From Fluctibacter halophilus (GTDB lineage: Bacteria > Pseudomonadota > Gammaproteobacteria > Enterobacterales > Alteromonadaceae), in the NCBI RefSeq assembly GCF_020687825.1, contig NZ_JAJEWP010000001.1, forward strand, positions 544,078 through 608,077: a stretch of DNA of 64,000 nt, in the 5' to 3' direction. Every line of letters starts with the position of its first letter. The stretch's first letter is position 1. A model generated the notes under the pieces. The model made no database searches. It was given only the letters and a program-made list of their open reading frames with translations, and was not told the DNA's origin. A program made the position numbers and the translations under genes. Shown here piece after piece: positions 35,187-44,976 of the stretch.

Positions 35187-35947
35187 TGCGTAGCGTAGGA
35201 CAGTGGGGAATGTGGTTGTGCATGGCCGTCATTTTATTGACTGCCGCTGATGTCCACGCCGCACCGGGATTGCAAGCGGTCACTGTTACCACCAACCCGG
35301 ATGGGTCGCAGGACTACACCATGACCTTGCAGGTGCTGGCGATCATGACAGCGCTGAGTTTGCTGCCAGCGTTCATCATGATGATGACCTCGTTCACCCG
35401 GATCATCATTGTCTTGTCGATATTGCGTCAGGCCATAGGTTTGCAGCAATCTCCCTCCAACCAGATCCTGATTGGTGTGGCGCTGTTTTTGTCCATGTTC
35501 ATCATGGCGCCGGTGTTTGAAGAAATTAACGAGAAGGCCCTGCAACCCTACCTGAATGAAGAAATGACCTCGTTGGAAGCGTTTGAGCAAGCCAAACAGC
35601 CGATGCGGGCGTTTATGCTGTCCCAGACCCGGGTCAAAGATCTGGAAACCTTCGTGGAACTGGGCGATTACCAGGGCCAGTTTGATGGCCCGGAAGACGT
35701 GCCGATGAATGTGCTGATCCCGGCGTTTGTAACCAGTGAACTGAAAACCGCGTTTCAGATCGGTTTCATGCTGTTTATCCCGTTTCTGATCCTCGATTTG
35801 GTGGTGGCATCGATACTGATGGCCATGGGTATGATGATGCTGTCGCCGATGATCGTATCACTGCCGTTCAAGCTGATGCTGTTTGTGTTGGTGGATGGCT
35901 GGAACCTGATCTTCGGCACACTGGCAACCAGCTTTGGTATGGGGTAG
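35183..35947 (+). CDS. fliP: Flagellar export gate protein FliP
   Basis: A 254-residue membrane protein with a cleavable signal peptide (about residues 1-27, ending VHAAPG) and four membrane helices. Family stretches include [27 protein letters not shown] and [30 protein letters not shown] precedes the ATG. Core part of the export pore. Confidence 0.95.
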   Translation: MMRSVGQWGMWLCMAVILLTAADVHAAPGLQAVTVTTNPDGSQDYTMTLQVLAIMTALSLLPAFIMMMTSFTRIIIVLSILRQAIGLQQSPSNQILIGVALFLSMFIMAPVFEEINEKALQPYLNEEMTSLEAFEQAKQPMRAFMLSQTRVKDLETFVELGDYQGQFDGPEDVPMNVLIPAFVTSELKTAFQIGFMLFIPFLILDLVVASILMAMGMMMLSPMIVSLPFKLMLFVLVDGWNLIFGTLATSFGMG

Positions 35948-35956
35948 GAGGTCCGT

Positions 35957-36226
35957 ATGAGCCCGGAAGTCTTTGTAGAAATCCTCAAAGAAGCACTGCA
36001 AATGGTAATTTTGCTGGTTTCGGCGATCATTTTACCCAGTTTGTTTGTTGGCCTTATCGTGGCCGTGTTTCAGGCGGCGACCTCCATCAACGAGCAAACC
36101 ATGAGTTTTTTACCCCGTCTTATCGTGACCCTGCTGGCCCTGAGCTGGGGTGGTCATTGGTTGGTACAGCAAATCATGGATTTCACCTTTACCATGGTCG
36201 AGCGGATCCCTGAAGTGGTGGGTTAG
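35957..36226 (+). CDS. fliQ: Flagellar export gate protein FliQ
   Basis: An 89-residue protein with two membrane helices and the family core ALQMVILLVSAIILPSLFVGLIVAVFQAATSINEQT. Part of the FliPQR export pore. Nine bases after fliP. Confidence 0.94.
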   Translation: MSPEVFVEILKEALQMVILLVSAIILPSLFVGLIVAVFQAATSINEQTMSFLPRLIVTLLALSWGGHWLVQQIMDFTFTMVERIPEVVG

Positions 36227-36234
36227 ACCGGATC

Positions 36235-37017
36235 ATGGAATTCGCTGCCTCCACTATCACCCAGTACCTGGCTGACTTGTTACTGCCGTTTATGCGCATT
36301 TCCGGCATGTTTGCGGCCATGGTCGGGATCAGCGCAAAAACCGTTCCCACCAAAGTGCGTGCACTTCTGACCTTGTTCCTGACTGTATTGATCATGCCGG
36401 TGGTGCCGCCGGTGCCGCTTACCGAGGTGTTTAGTCTGGCGTCGTTTGTGATGGTGATACAGCAACTGATCATCGGTCTGGCGATTGGTTTTATCTCCAC
36501 CATGGTATTGAATACCTTCGTACTGGCGGGGCAGGTGGTGGCGATGCAGACCGGTCTGGGCTTTGCTTCCATTGTGGATCCGGTCAACGGTATCAACGTA
36601 CCGGCGGTGGGTCAGTTCTACCTGATCCTGGCGACCTTACTGTTCTGGGCTGTGGATGGACATCTGGCGATGATCCGTATGATTGTCATGAGCTTTGATG
36701 CGTTTCCGGTCGGCGCGCCGTGGTGGCAAGGGGAGCAGTTTCAGGCCGTGGCCCACTGGGGCGGATGGATGTTCGTCGCAGCGGTGACCTTGTCTCTCGC
36801 GCCGATTGTTTCACTGCTGATCGTCAACCTGGCGTTCGGGGTAATGACCAAAGCAGCACCGCAGTTGAACATTTTCAGTATTGGTTTCTCGATTGCACAA
36901 ATCATGGGCCTGGTGATCATCTGGATCACCATGGATAACTTCACTCACCATTTCGAGTTGCAGTGGCAACGGGCGTCGCAGTTTATGTGCGAGCTGTTGT
37001 ACATTTGCCCGCCGTAA
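36235..37017 (+). CDS. fliR: Flagellar export gate protein FliR
   Basis: A 260-residue membrane protein with about six helices. PFMRISGMFAAMVGIS, GFASIVDPVNGINVPAVGQFY and SIAQIMGLVI fit FliR. It completes the FliPQR pore. Eight bases after fliQ; flhB follows nine bases later. Confidence 0.94.
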   Translation: MEFAASTITQYLADLLLPFMRISGMFAAMVGISAKTVPTKVRALLTLFLTVLIMPVVPPVPLTEVFSLASFVMVIQQLIIGLAIGFISTMVLNTFVLAGQVVAMQTGLGFASIVDPVNGINVPAVGQFYLILATLLFWAVDGHLAMIRMIVMSFDAFPVGAPWWQGEQFQAVAHWGGWMFVAAVTLSLAPIVSLLIVNLAFGVMTKAAPQLNIFSIGFSIAQIMGLVIIWITMDNFTHHFELQWQRASQFMCELLYICPP

Positions 37018-37026
37018 GGACGTTGA

Positions 37027-38154
37027 ATGGCAGCGGATACCCACGAAAAAACAGAAGAACCCACGGCGAAACGGTTACAACAGGCCCGCGACAAAGGCCA
37101 GATTGCCCGTTCCCGTGAACTGTCGACCACACTGGTGCTGGTGTTCAGTGCCGTGGCGTTTTTGTTGTTTGGCGGGTATATCGCGGAGTCACTGTTCACG
37201 GTGATGCAGCGGGCGTTCGCTTTGTCGCGGGATGAAACCTATGACTTTACCCACATGTTTCAGGCCATGGGTTTTGCCATTTCTGAGGTGAGTCTGCCAT
37301 TGCTGGGCTATCTGATGTTAACCCTGATCGGCGGTGTTTACGGCAGTATCGCGTTGGGAGGCTACAACTTTACCTGGAAAAGTGCCGAGCCAAAATTCAG
37401 CAAAATGAATCCCATCAATGGCTTCAAGCGCATGTTCGGGGTCAACGGACTGGTGGAACTGCTCAAAGCGATTGGCAAATTTGTGGTGGTGGCATTTGCT
37501 GCCTATATCTCTTTGATTTGGTTTAAAGACGAAGCCCTGCATCTCGACATGGAGTTGTATCCGCGCAATATTTTTCATGCTCTGGATTTGATTGCCTGGG
37601 CGTTTCTGATCCTGTGCCTGGCACTGATCCCCATCGCGGCCATCGATGTGCCATATCAAAGCTGGAAGCACAATGAAGAAATGAAAATGACCAAGCAGGA
37701 GGTCAAAGACGAGCGCAAGAATGCTGAAGGTGATCCGCAGGTAAAAAGCCGTATTCGCCGTTTGCAATACCAGGCCGCGGCCCGGCGTATGATGCAGGAA
37801 GTGCCCAAAGCGGACGTGGTGGTCACTAACCCGACCCACTTCTCGGTAGCGATAAAGTATGATGAAAAAGGTAATCGTGCGCCGGTTGTGATTGCCAAAG
37901 GGGGCGATGAGCTGGCCATGCATATCCGTAAAATTGCCGCCGCTCACGGCGTGCCGCTGGTGGCGTCACCGATGCTGGCCAGGGCAATCTTCCACACCAC
38001 CGAGCCTGACGAGGAAATCCCGGAAAAGCTGTTTATGGCAGTGGCGCAGGTGCTGGCCTATGTGTACCAGCTCAAAGCCTTCAAAGCGGGCAAGGGCAAG
38101 CGCCCTGTGCCACTCAAAAAAGACCTGCCGATCCCGCCAGAGATGCGCTACTGA
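37027..38154 (+). CDS. flhB: Flagellar export switch protein FlhB
   Basis: A 375-residue protein with the KTEEPTAKRLQQARDKGQIARS N-terminus, four membrane helices and a cytoplasmic domain. The self-cleavage motif N268-P-T-H271 is intact, so substrate switching from hook to filament should work. Last gene of the flagellar run. It meets the DUF3379 gene tail to tail with seven bases between; flhA does not follow. Confidence 0.95.
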   Translation: MAADTHEKTEEPTAKRLQQARDKGQIARSRELSTTLVLVFSAVAFLLFGGYIAESLFTVMQRAFALSRDETYDFTHMFQAMGFAISEVSLPLLGYLMLTLIGGVYGSIALGGYNFTWKSAEPKFSKMNPINGFKRMFGVNGLVELLKAIGKFVVVAFAAYISLIWFKDEALHLDMELYPRNIFHALDLIAWAFLILCLALIPIAAIDVPYQSWKHNEEMKMTKQEVKDERKNAEGDPQVKSRIRRLQYQAAARRMMQEVPKADVVVTNPTHFSVAIKYDEKGNRAPVVIAKGGDELAMHIRKIAAAHGVPLVASPMLARAIFHTTEPDEEIPEKLFMAVAQVLAYVYQLKAFKAGKGKRPVPLKKDLPIPPEMRY

Positions 38155-38161
38155 TCAGTTA

Positions 38162-38875
38162 TCAGGCGGAAAATACCAATTGGCGTTTCACCCGGTTGGC
38201 AATGTCCGCCAACTGCTGGCTTTGCTCTGCAACAATGAACAGACTGGCTTTGCCAAGCTGAATACCCTGACCGTGTAACTGCTGGTCGGCAAATGAGGCG
38301 ACAAACCGGCGGGTATCTTCATTGGGGACCACAAACACCGTGACCATGCCGTGTTCACCTTCCATCACAATGTGATAGCTGCGAATACCATCAAAGTTGC
38401 AATAGTTTGCGGTATATACGTGGCCGATGTTACCCACCAACTGGGCGCCGAGCTCGCTTAAATCTTCATTCATGTCACTCAGACTGGCCTGATAGCCAGT
38501 GCGGGGGGCGTAGCTGTCCCATTCGTGGTGAACGTGTGCCAGGGCATGTTGGCCTAAATCCACCGCCTGGGTTGAGGATTGCCACAGCGTGAAGCCAACA
38601 CCGGCGACGATGGCCACGGATGCGGCAAGATTGAGGTACCAGCGGTTACGTCGTTGTTGATGGGCGTGGCGGTCCATTGATTGGCGCAGCAGCAGGCGCT
38701 CAGCCAATCCGTCAGGCACCGAGACAGTCGCTGCCCGTTGCAGTTTGGCCTCCATCGCTTTGATGTCATCCCAAAACGCTTGTTTTGCGGGATCGGCTGC
38801 CGCGGCGGCGATCAGTTCCGGCGACTTGCTGTTGGGGTCAGCGTAGACCGCGCGTCGAAATTGCAAATCATCCAT
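38162..38875 (-). CDS. DUF3379 anti-sigma-like membrane protein
   Basis: About 237 residues from the ATG at 38875, where the family start MDDLQFRRAVYADP begins. Cytoplasmic N-terminus of about 85 residues, a membrane helix near 88-107 (WYLNLAASVAIVAGVGFTLW), then a periplasmic domain with cysteine and histidine residues (HALAHVHHEWDSY; NYCNFDG). DUF3379 proteins lie next to ECF sigma genes in marine gammaproteobacteria and probably bind the sigma factor. The start overlaps the sigma gene by eight bases, so the two are co-expressed. Confidence 0.72.
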   Translation of the reverse strand: MDDLQFRRAVYADPNSKSPELIAAAAADPAKQAFWDDIKAMEAKLQRAATVSVPDGLAERLLLRQSMDRHAHQQRRNRWYLNLAASVAIVAGVGFTLWQSSTQAVDLGQHALAHVHHEWDSYAPRTGYQASLSDMNEDLSELGAQLVGNIGHVYTANYCNFDGIRSYHIVMEGEHGMVTVFVVPNEDTRRFVASFADQQLHGQGIQLGKASLFIVAEQSQQLADIANRVKRQLVFSA

Positions 38876-39380
38876 TGTAAACACCTCTATGGTTGTCTGC
38901 AGCATCAAGGGCATCTTTGAGCTGGTTGCGGGCACGGAACAGCCTTGTCATCACCGTGTTCTTGTTCAAATTCAATTGTTCGGCGATTTCATCGCCACTG
39001 TAACCAAACACAATCTGCAGCATCAGCGGCTCGCGGTATTCGTCACTCAGGTCGGCCATCAGCCGTCGCAGTTCGCGGTGTTCCAGCTCGGTTTCATTGC
39101 TTGGGCCAGAGTCACTGAGCGCGACATCGTCCATGTCCACCAAATCAAATTGTTTGCGCTCGAAGCGGCGTGCATTTTCACGGCGCAGGATGGTGATCAG
39201 CCAGGATTTAGCCGCTTTTTCGTCTTTCAACGAATCCAGGGATTTCCAGGCCCGTAAAAAGGTTTCCTGCACAATGTCCTCGGCCACGGCGCGGTCTTTT
39301 ACCAGCCAGTAGGCGTAGCGGAACAGGTCACCGTGCAGTGCCTTCACCAGTGCTTCGTATCGTCGTTGTTTGGTCATCAT
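38868..39380 (-). CDS. ECF-family RNA polymerase sigma factor
   Basis: About 170 residues from the ATG at 39380. Region 2 is FRYAYWLVKDRAVAEDIVQETFLRAWKSLDSL, and region 4 is LSDEYREPLMLQIVFGYSGDEIAEQLNLNKNTVMTRLFRAR; both are complete. In-frame codons extend upstream to 39509, but conserved sequence starts only at about 39370. It is paired with a DUF3379 gene. The trigger and targets are unknown. The location after flhB is probably incidental. Confidence 0.82.
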   Translation of the reverse strand: MMTKQRRYEALVKALHGDLFRYAYWLVKDRAVAEDIVQETFLRAWKSLDSLKDEKAAKSWLITILRRENARRFERKQFDLVDMDDVALSDSGPSNETELEHRELRRLMADLSDEYREPLMLQIVFGYSGDEIAEQLNLNKNTVMTRLFRARNQLKDALDAADNHRGVYNG

Positions 39381-39507
39381 GCTGTCATTGACCGACGATG
39401 TGTCGCTTTGCTTTCGTAAAAACATACAAAATCTGCAATTAGACGTGATTCTGTCTGATAGTAAAACAGAAAGGGACGGGGTTGCGAAGGCTTTATGTTG
39501 GCTGAAC

Positions 39508-39535
39508 AAAAAAACGCGGGCAATGCCCGCGTTTT
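39508..39535 (-). terminator. Rho-independent terminator of the bat/DUF885 unit
   Basis: Perfect 11-bp stem AAAACGCGGGC / GCCCGCGTTTT with a three-base loop. On the minus strand it is followed by a T run (TTTTTTTGTTC). It lies 17 bases after the DUF885 stop. Confidence 0.88.
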
Positions 39536-39551
39536 GTTACCAACGGAGGGT

Positions 39552-41405
39552 TTAGCTTTGTTGCTGAGAAGCCACCCAGCGCTGAATTTTCTGTTCCAGA
39601 ATGTTCAGCGGCACAGGACCGTCCTTCAATACTTCGTCGTGGAAGCCACGGATGTCGAAGCGATCGCCCAATTGCTCTTTGGCCCAGGCGCGCAATTCCA
39701 TGATTTTCAGCTTACCAATCATGTAGGCGGTGGCCTGTCCCGGCATGGCGATGTATCGTTCTATGGCTTTGACCGCATCGTTGTGTGGGTTCGGTGTGTT
39801 ATCAATCAGGTACTGAATGGCCTCTTCACGACTCCACTTTTTGGCATGGATGCCGGTATCCACCACCAGGCGGCACGCGCGCCACAGCTCCATGGCCAGG
39901 CGACCAAAATCAGAATACGGGTCCTGATAAAACCCCATGTCTTTGGCCAGCTCTTCCGTATACAAACCCCACCCTTCGGTGTAGGCGGTGAAGGACACGT
40001 ATTTCTGGAATTCAGGTACACCTTCCAGTTCCTGGGCGATGGCCCGCTGCATGTGGTGTCCGGGAATACCCTCATGGTAAGCCAATGCTTCCATCTGGTA
40101 GGTGGGCATATCGCGCATGTCATACAGGTTGGCGTAATAGGTGCCCGGACGTGAGCCGTCTTTCGACGGGGATTGATAGAAGGCTTTACCGGCTGACTTT
40201 TCACGGAACGGTTCAACCCGCTTGACGATCATGTCGGCTTGAGGGATGAGGCCGAAATACTCGGGGATCTTCTCTTTCATGGTATCGATCAGGGCTTTTG
40301 CGTCGCGCATGTACGCTTCACGGCCTTCGTCAGTGTTTGGGTAATAGAACTGATCGTCATTACGCATGAACTCAAAGAAGGCGTTCAGATCACCGTCAAA
40401 GTTGACCTGCTGCATGATCGCGCGCATTTGCTCGTGAATACGGGCCACGTTGTCCAGTCCAATCTGGTGAACTTCGTCTGCCGTCAGGTCGGTGGTGGTA
40501 AACCAGGCCAGACGGTTCTGATACCATTTGTCGCCATCGGGCAGACGCCACACACCATCACCTTCCGGGGTCAGTTCACGTTGATGTTCCAGCGCTGCAA
40601 TCATCGCGTCATAGGCCGGTTTTACCGAGCTCAGCAATGCTTCACGGGCACGACTACGCAGGCCCTGTTTTTCGGCATTGGAGATTTCAAGTGCATCCAG
40701 TTTGGCGTTAAAGTCCTGCCAAATGGTTGAGTCTTCGGGGCTTTCTTCGAAGGGGTTACCCTTGATGACATTATGAGACGCCTGGATCATCTGATCGTAA
40801 GACCAGCGTGGCGGGAACACGCCCAGCTCTTCACGGATCTTCAATTGGTCGATAACCTGCGCGAACAGTGCATCCACTTTCTCCAGCCGGCTGACATAGG
40901 CTTCGGCATCGGACAGGTCAGAGACCCGATGGATATTGATCATAAAACTGGGGATCAGGGTATGGAACGCGCGGAACTGGTGCATGATGTAGGTGTGATG
41001 ACGGTACTCATCGTTGGCCAGTTCACGTTTCAATGCGGTCTTGGCAATGGTTAGACTCAGGTTTTCCTGTTCGCTCAACTGGGTGGTGTCAAAGCCGTTC
41101 AGGGTTTCGAGTCGCTGCTCGGCGATGGCCCGGTCTTCGTCAGCACGGGCTTCACTCACATCGTTCCATTTGTCGTAGTCCCATTTGTAGCCAAGATAGC
41201 TTTGTGACAGGGGCGAACGTTTCAGATCCTGTTCAAAGCTGTCGGCAAAAAACGTTGCCAACCGTTCAGATTCGGTTTGGGTCGCAGCGGCTGTTTGCGC
41301 CGCCGGTTTGTCAGCGGCGCTGGTTTCGCTGGCCGGCGGTGTGGCTGGATTACATGCGCTGATGGCCAGTGCCAGTAGAGTCAAAGAGAAGTGTTTTGTG
41401 TTCAT
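39552..41405 (-). CDS. DUF885 family lipoprotein, putative metallohydrolase
   Basis: A 617-residue lipoprotein: the signal peptide ends with the lipobox LAISAC at about residues 13-18. A T/A/S-rich linker precedes the DUF885 domain, which has a zinc-protease-like motif HEGIPGHHMQ and a downstream FTAYTEGWGLYTEEL. This arrangement (HExxxxHH, then E) suggests a metallopeptidase-like active site, though the substrate is unknown. Follows batD by 20 bases and is closed by a terminator, so probably in the same transcript. Confidence 0.78.
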   Translation of the reverse strand: MNTKHFSLTLLALAISACNPATPPASETSAADKPAAQTAAATQTESERLATFFADSFEQDLKRSPLSQSYLGYKWDYDKWNDVSEARADEDRAIAEQRLETLNGFDTTQLSEQENLSLTIAKTALKRELANDEYRHHTYIMHQFRAFHTLIPSFMINIHRVSDLSDAEAYVSRLEKVDALFAQVIDQLKIREELGVFPPRWSYDQMIQASHNVIKGNPFEESPEDSTIWQDFNAKLDALEISNAEKQGLRSRAREALLSSVKPAYDAMIAALEHQRELTPEGDGVWRLPDGDKWYQNRLAWFTTTDLTADEVHQIGLDNVARIHEQMRAIMQQVNFDGDLNAFFEFMRNDDQFYYPNTDEGREAYMRDAKALIDTMKEKIPEYFGLIPQADMIVKRVEPFREKSAGKAFYQSPSKDGSRPGTYYANLYDMRDMPTYQMEALAYHEGIPGHHMQRAIAQELEGVPEFQKYVSFTAYTEGWGLYTEELAKDMGFYQDPYSDFGRLAMELWRACRLVVDTGIHAKKWSREEAIQYLIDNTPNPHNDAVKAIERYIAMPGQATAYMIGKLKIMELRAWAKEQLGDRFDIRGFHDEVLKDGPVPLNILEQKIQRWVASQQQS

Positions 41406-41425
41406 CTGCTGAGGGTTCCTGTTGC

Positions 41426-43129
41426 TTATTGTATCAGGTGCAAGGGGCGCAGGCCGCTGTGCGGTTGCGTCTTGGCACTGATTTGTTGTTGTACGTCGTT
41501 AAGGTGTTTCTGCAGTGTAGCACTTTGCCACTGCTGTGGGGCATTGCCATAACGGCTGGCCAGCATGTCATTTACCGCCTGCTGCAGCCCTGCGTGACCC
41601 AAGCGCTGTAAACTCTGGGGCAAGGATTGCTGCGGCTGACCGGTCAGTTGGGCCAGGTGCTCGGTTAATGCCGGAATGATGTGTTCAATATCATTATTGG
41701 CCAACGCCTTGGACAGGTTGGGTTGGGATACCTGTACCGTTGTCTTATTCTCCTTCGCCACGGCTGTTGGACGTTTTGTCGCGTGCACGCGCCAGGCGAA
41801 GAGGGTTACCAGCCACAGGGCCAGCAGTGCCCAACTGCTCACTGACCACCACTGTGGTGCCGGTGGCACTGCCGTGTGCGGGGATGCTGCGTTATCGGGT
41901 TGTGCGGGGGCTTGTTGCGCCGGGGCGGTCACATCGATGCCGGGTAGAGCCGGGGTATTGTTATCTACCAGTGCCGGTTCGATGGTCAGGGTACGCGCCG
42001 GCAGGGTGGCATATTCGGTTTGTTCGGTCACCACATTGAACCAGGGTACGGTCACTTCTGGCAACGTTATGGTGCCAGGCTGACTGGCAATCAGGGCAAT
42101 GTTTTCAACCCGCTGCGCGATCAGGGTATTGGCCCGCTCGACCGTTGCTGTGGTTGCCTGGTCGGGGTAGGTTTTTACCGAGTCCGGATAGTGGCTTTCG
42201 ATGGCCGGCAACTGCTCTTCGACCAACCCTTCAGCAGTCAGTGTCAGTGTTCGGGTAATGGGATCGCCGACCCGATACACGGTGTTTTGTGGTTGCCACT
42301 CCTCGTGCAATTGCACCGCTGCGCTGGGTAGCCAGTGGCCGGTCACATCGTTGGGGATGGGTTTAACCGTTACGTCAATCGCAGGACCGACCCGGTTGAC
42401 CGTTTTTGTACGGTTAAAAAAGCCGAAACTGCGCTGGGCATTGTCGATGATTTCGCCTTCGAACAGCGGACCGTTGATGGTAAAGGTGCCGCTTTGTTGT
42501 GGAATGATGGCAAAGGTGCGTTCAATGATGCGGTAACGTCGGCCGTCAATTAAGTCGGAGAATTCGCGGTCTTTACCCACCTGTCGCACATCAGCGCCCT
42601 GCATTTGTGGTTCACTGAGGTTACCGCGCTGCAAATCCTGGGCAATGTGCAAACGCACAGTATAGTGAATTTGCTGTTGCAGATACACGCTGTTGTTTTC
42701 AACCGATGTGGTGACAAACAAATCCCGGCCTTTGGCTGCCTGATTGGCCGACACCGGCACGATCATCACATTGATGGGCTGGGTTTTTTGCCCTTCGATT
42801 TCAAATGAGGGAATGGTGTAACGGCCTTCCTTACGTGGGATCAAAATGGTCCGCCAGGTGGTACTGCGCTGGGTGTCGAAGTTGATGATCTGAGTCTGGC
42901 TGCTGACCGATGTGCGGCCGACCACAAAATCGTTCAGCAATGGGCTGGGATCAAACGCGTCCCGGTCTGCGTCGCCGTTGGCCGTGACTGTCAGGGTGAT
43001 GGACTCGTCGATCATGGCGGGATTTTTGTCCACGGTTGCTGTCACTTCGGTGACGCTGGCCAAAGCATTGCCGACGACAGTCATACTCATCATCAGTACA
43101 ATCAAAGGGAGCATGCGTTGTGCTATCAC
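41426..43129 (-). CDS. batD: BatD-like protein (oxygen tolerance/aerotolerance)
   Basis: About 567 residues. The GTG at 43129 was chosen because GAGGA lies seven bases before it and it overlaps the batB-C stop as TAGTG. Signal peptide at the start (IVLMMSMTVVGNALA), beta-rich periplasmic repeats, and one membrane helix near 432-452 (WSVSSWALLALWLVTLFAW). The tail contains a helical region typical of BatD. It belongs to the Bat system, which lies in the periplasm and inner membrane, and whose biochemical role is not settled. Confidence 0.78.
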   Translation of the reverse strand: MIAQRMLPLIVLMMSMTVVGNALASVTEVTATVDKNPAMIDESITLTVTANGDADRDAFDPSPLLNDFVVGRTSVSSQTQIINFDTQRSTTWRTILIPRKEGRYTIPSFEIEGQKTQPINVMIVPVSANQAAKGRDLFVTTSVENNSVYLQQQIHYTVRLHIAQDLQRGNLSEPQMQGADVRQVGKDREFSDLIDGRRYRIIERTFAIIPQQSGTFTINGPLFEGEIIDNAQRSFGFFNRTKTVNRVGPAIDVTVKPIPNDVTGHWLPSAAVQLHEEWQPQNTVYRVGDPITRTLTLTAEGLVEEQLPAIESHYPDSVKTYPDQATTATVERANTLIAQRVENIALIASQPGTITLPEVTVPWFNVVTEQTEYATLPARTLTIEPALVDNNTPALPGIDVTAPAQQAPAQPDNAASPHTAVPPAPQWWSVSSWALLALWLVTLFAWRVHATKRPTAVAKENKTTVQVSQPNLSKALANNDIEHIIPALTEHLAQLTGQPQQSLPQSLQRLGHAGLQQAVNDMLASRYGNAPQQWQSATLQKHLNDVQQQISAKTQPHSGLRPLHLIQ

Positions 43130-44976
43130 TACCAATTCCTCTGGGTTGGGGCGGGTAAACGCTGACGTTTGCGTTGCTGATTTTCAAGCAGCATTTTGCG
43201 TTTTAACAGGTAAGCGGGATCATCCGGTACCCGGCGCAACAGGTTTTCCATCCGTTGCAGGTTTTCCCGTTGTTCGTCGGTCATTTCCTGTGGTTGCGCC
43301 TGGGCAGCCTCAGCTTGTTGCTCGCGGGCCTCGTCTTCCTCTCCCTGCTGTTCAGCTTGCTGTTGTTCTTGTTGTTGCTGCTCTTGTTGATCCTGGCGTT
43401 GCTGCGTCTCGGATGAGTCCTGTTGCGGGTCCTGTTGTTGCTCAGGATCACTTTCGGATTGTTGTTGCTGGGATTGCTGTGACGATTGCCCGTCACTGTC
43501 ATCCTGCTGCTGTTCGCCTTGTTGTTGATCCTGTTGTTGATCTTGCTGCTGTTGGTCGTTTTGCTGACCCTGTTGATTTTGTTGTTCCTGCTGCTCCTGT
43601 TGTTGCTTCATTTGCTCCAACAGGGCTTTGTTGGCAGCGGCATCGGCATGCTCAGGGTCTTGCTCAAGCACCTCATCATAGGCAGCGATAGCCTCATCTA
43701 GCTGGCCGAGTTGGGCCAGGGCATTGCCGAGGTTGTAGCGGCCTTCCAGGGTGTTTGCCTGGGCAAAGCTGTTGGCAGCGGCCTCAAAATCGCCTGCGCG
43801 ATACTGGGCACTGCCGCGCCACATCGGATTGTCAAAATCGGCAGCAGCGTCATTGAACTGCTGTTGCTGGAAATGCTCGGCACCTTGCTGGTCGCCGGTT
43901 TTCCATAAATCGTCCCACACGTTAGCCGAAGCGGGTGGGGCACTCAGCGGTAAGCCTGCCAACAGCACAACACCGAACAATACCCCGCGGCGGAAACCAT
44001 AGGCGGCGAGGGGCAGCAGCAGGAGCAGTAAATACGGCCCCATTTCCCGCCAGGTATCCCCTTGTGGTTTTTCCTCGTCCGGGTTTTTCTCGGTCTCACG
44101 GTCCAACAATTGTTGGGTGGTGAGATAGTCGATGTCACTGTCATCAGCCTGCAGTGGTGCATAGCGACCACCGCCCACATTGGCCAAGGTTTGCAGGCGA
44201 TCAGCGTTAAGTTTCGGGATCACAATCGCGCCGGTGGCGTCTTTGAGTAATTCGCCGTTGGCCTGGCTGATGGGAGCACCATCCTGAGTGCCAACGCCCA
44301 GCACTGATAAGCGATAAGGGGCATTGCGCACCAATTGGGTCAGTTCCTTGAGTTGTGACATTTCAATCCCATCGGTGATCCAGAATATCTCACCTTGCTG
44401 GTATCCGGCATTTTCCAGCAGCGTCATGGCTTTTTGCAGTCCGCTGTAGGGATCGCTACCTGGCACCGGCATGATTTCGGGGCTCAGGCTGGGTAGCAGA
44501 GTGGTGAGGTTTTGTCCGTCAGCACTGAGCGGACTGATGGTAAAGGCATCACCGGCATAGGCCACAAGCCCTGTGTCACCCTCACTGATGGCGTTGATCA
44601 GATCAATGGCTTTGTACTTGGCACGGGTTAACCGGTCAGGACTGACATCGGTGGCCCGCATCGACAGCGACATGTCGATCACCACCACTTTGCCGGTATG
44701 CAACTGATACACCGGTTGGGGCAGTTTTTCCCAGGTTGGCCCGGCTAGTGCCAGCACACTGAGCAACCAACCCAGCGCCAACAACCCATAGGTCGAACGC
44801 TGTTGGGCAAATGAATGACGCTCTATCAGTGATGTGTAGAGGTGTTGTGCCAATACCCCTTGCCATCCGGTCTGTTGTCGTTGGACGCGGCGCAACAGCA
44901 GTACGATGATTAACAGCGGTAACAGGGCGAAAAACCACTCGGGTCGGATAAAGTGAAAAGCGCTCCAATCAGGCAT
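43129..44976 (-). CDS. Fused BatB-BatC protein: VWA plus TPR with long Q-rich tail
   Basis: About 615 residues. The ATG at 44976 has AAGGAG upstream. Two membrane helices near the N-terminus flank a short loop; the VWA domain carries the metal site DMSLSMRATD. A further membrane helix near 320-345 is followed by TPR repeats about residues 370-450 (GRYNLGNALAQLGQLDEAIAAYDEVL). Then residues about 455-565 are almost only Q with D, E and S (QQQEQQEQQNQQGQQ). A conserved end segment (MTDEQRENLQRMENLLRRVPDDPAYLLKRKML) completes BatC. BatB and BatC are separate in many organisms. Confidence 0.78.
   Translation of the reverse strand: MPDWSAFHFIRPEWFFALLPLLIIVLLLRRVQRQQTGWQGVLAQHLYTSLIERHSFAQQRSTYGLLALGWLLSVLALAGPTWEKLPQPVYQLHTGKVVVIDMSLSMRATDVSPDRLTRAKYKAIDLINAISEGDTGLVAYAGDAFTISPLSADGQNLTTLLPSLSPEIMPVPGSDPYSGLQKAMTLLENAGYQQGEIFWITDGIEMSQLKELTQLVRNAPYRLSVLGVGTQDGAPISQANGELLKDATGAIVIPKLNADRLQTLANVGGGRYAPLQADDSDIDYLTTQQLLDRETEKNPDEEKPQGDTWREMGPYLLLLLLPLAAYGFRRGVLFGVVLLAGLPLSAPPASANVWDDLWKTGDQQGAEHFQQQQFNDAAADFDNPMWRGSAQYRAGDFEAAANSFAQANTLEGRYNLGNALAQLGQLDEAIAAYDEVLEQDPEHADAAANKALLEQMKQQQEQQEQQNQQGQQNDQQQQDQQQDQQQGEQQQDDSDGQSSQQSQQQQSESDPEQQQDPQQDSSETQQRQDQQEQQQQEQQQAEQQGEEDEAREQQAEAAQAQPQEMTDEQRENLQRMENLLRRVPDDPAYLLKRKMLLENQQRKRQRLPAPTQRNW

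Noticed and set aside
43486-43701. Plus-strand frame encoding almost only leucine and valine
   Set aside because: It is the antisense of the glutamine-rich tract in batB-C; CAG/CAA read backwards gives CTG/TTG.
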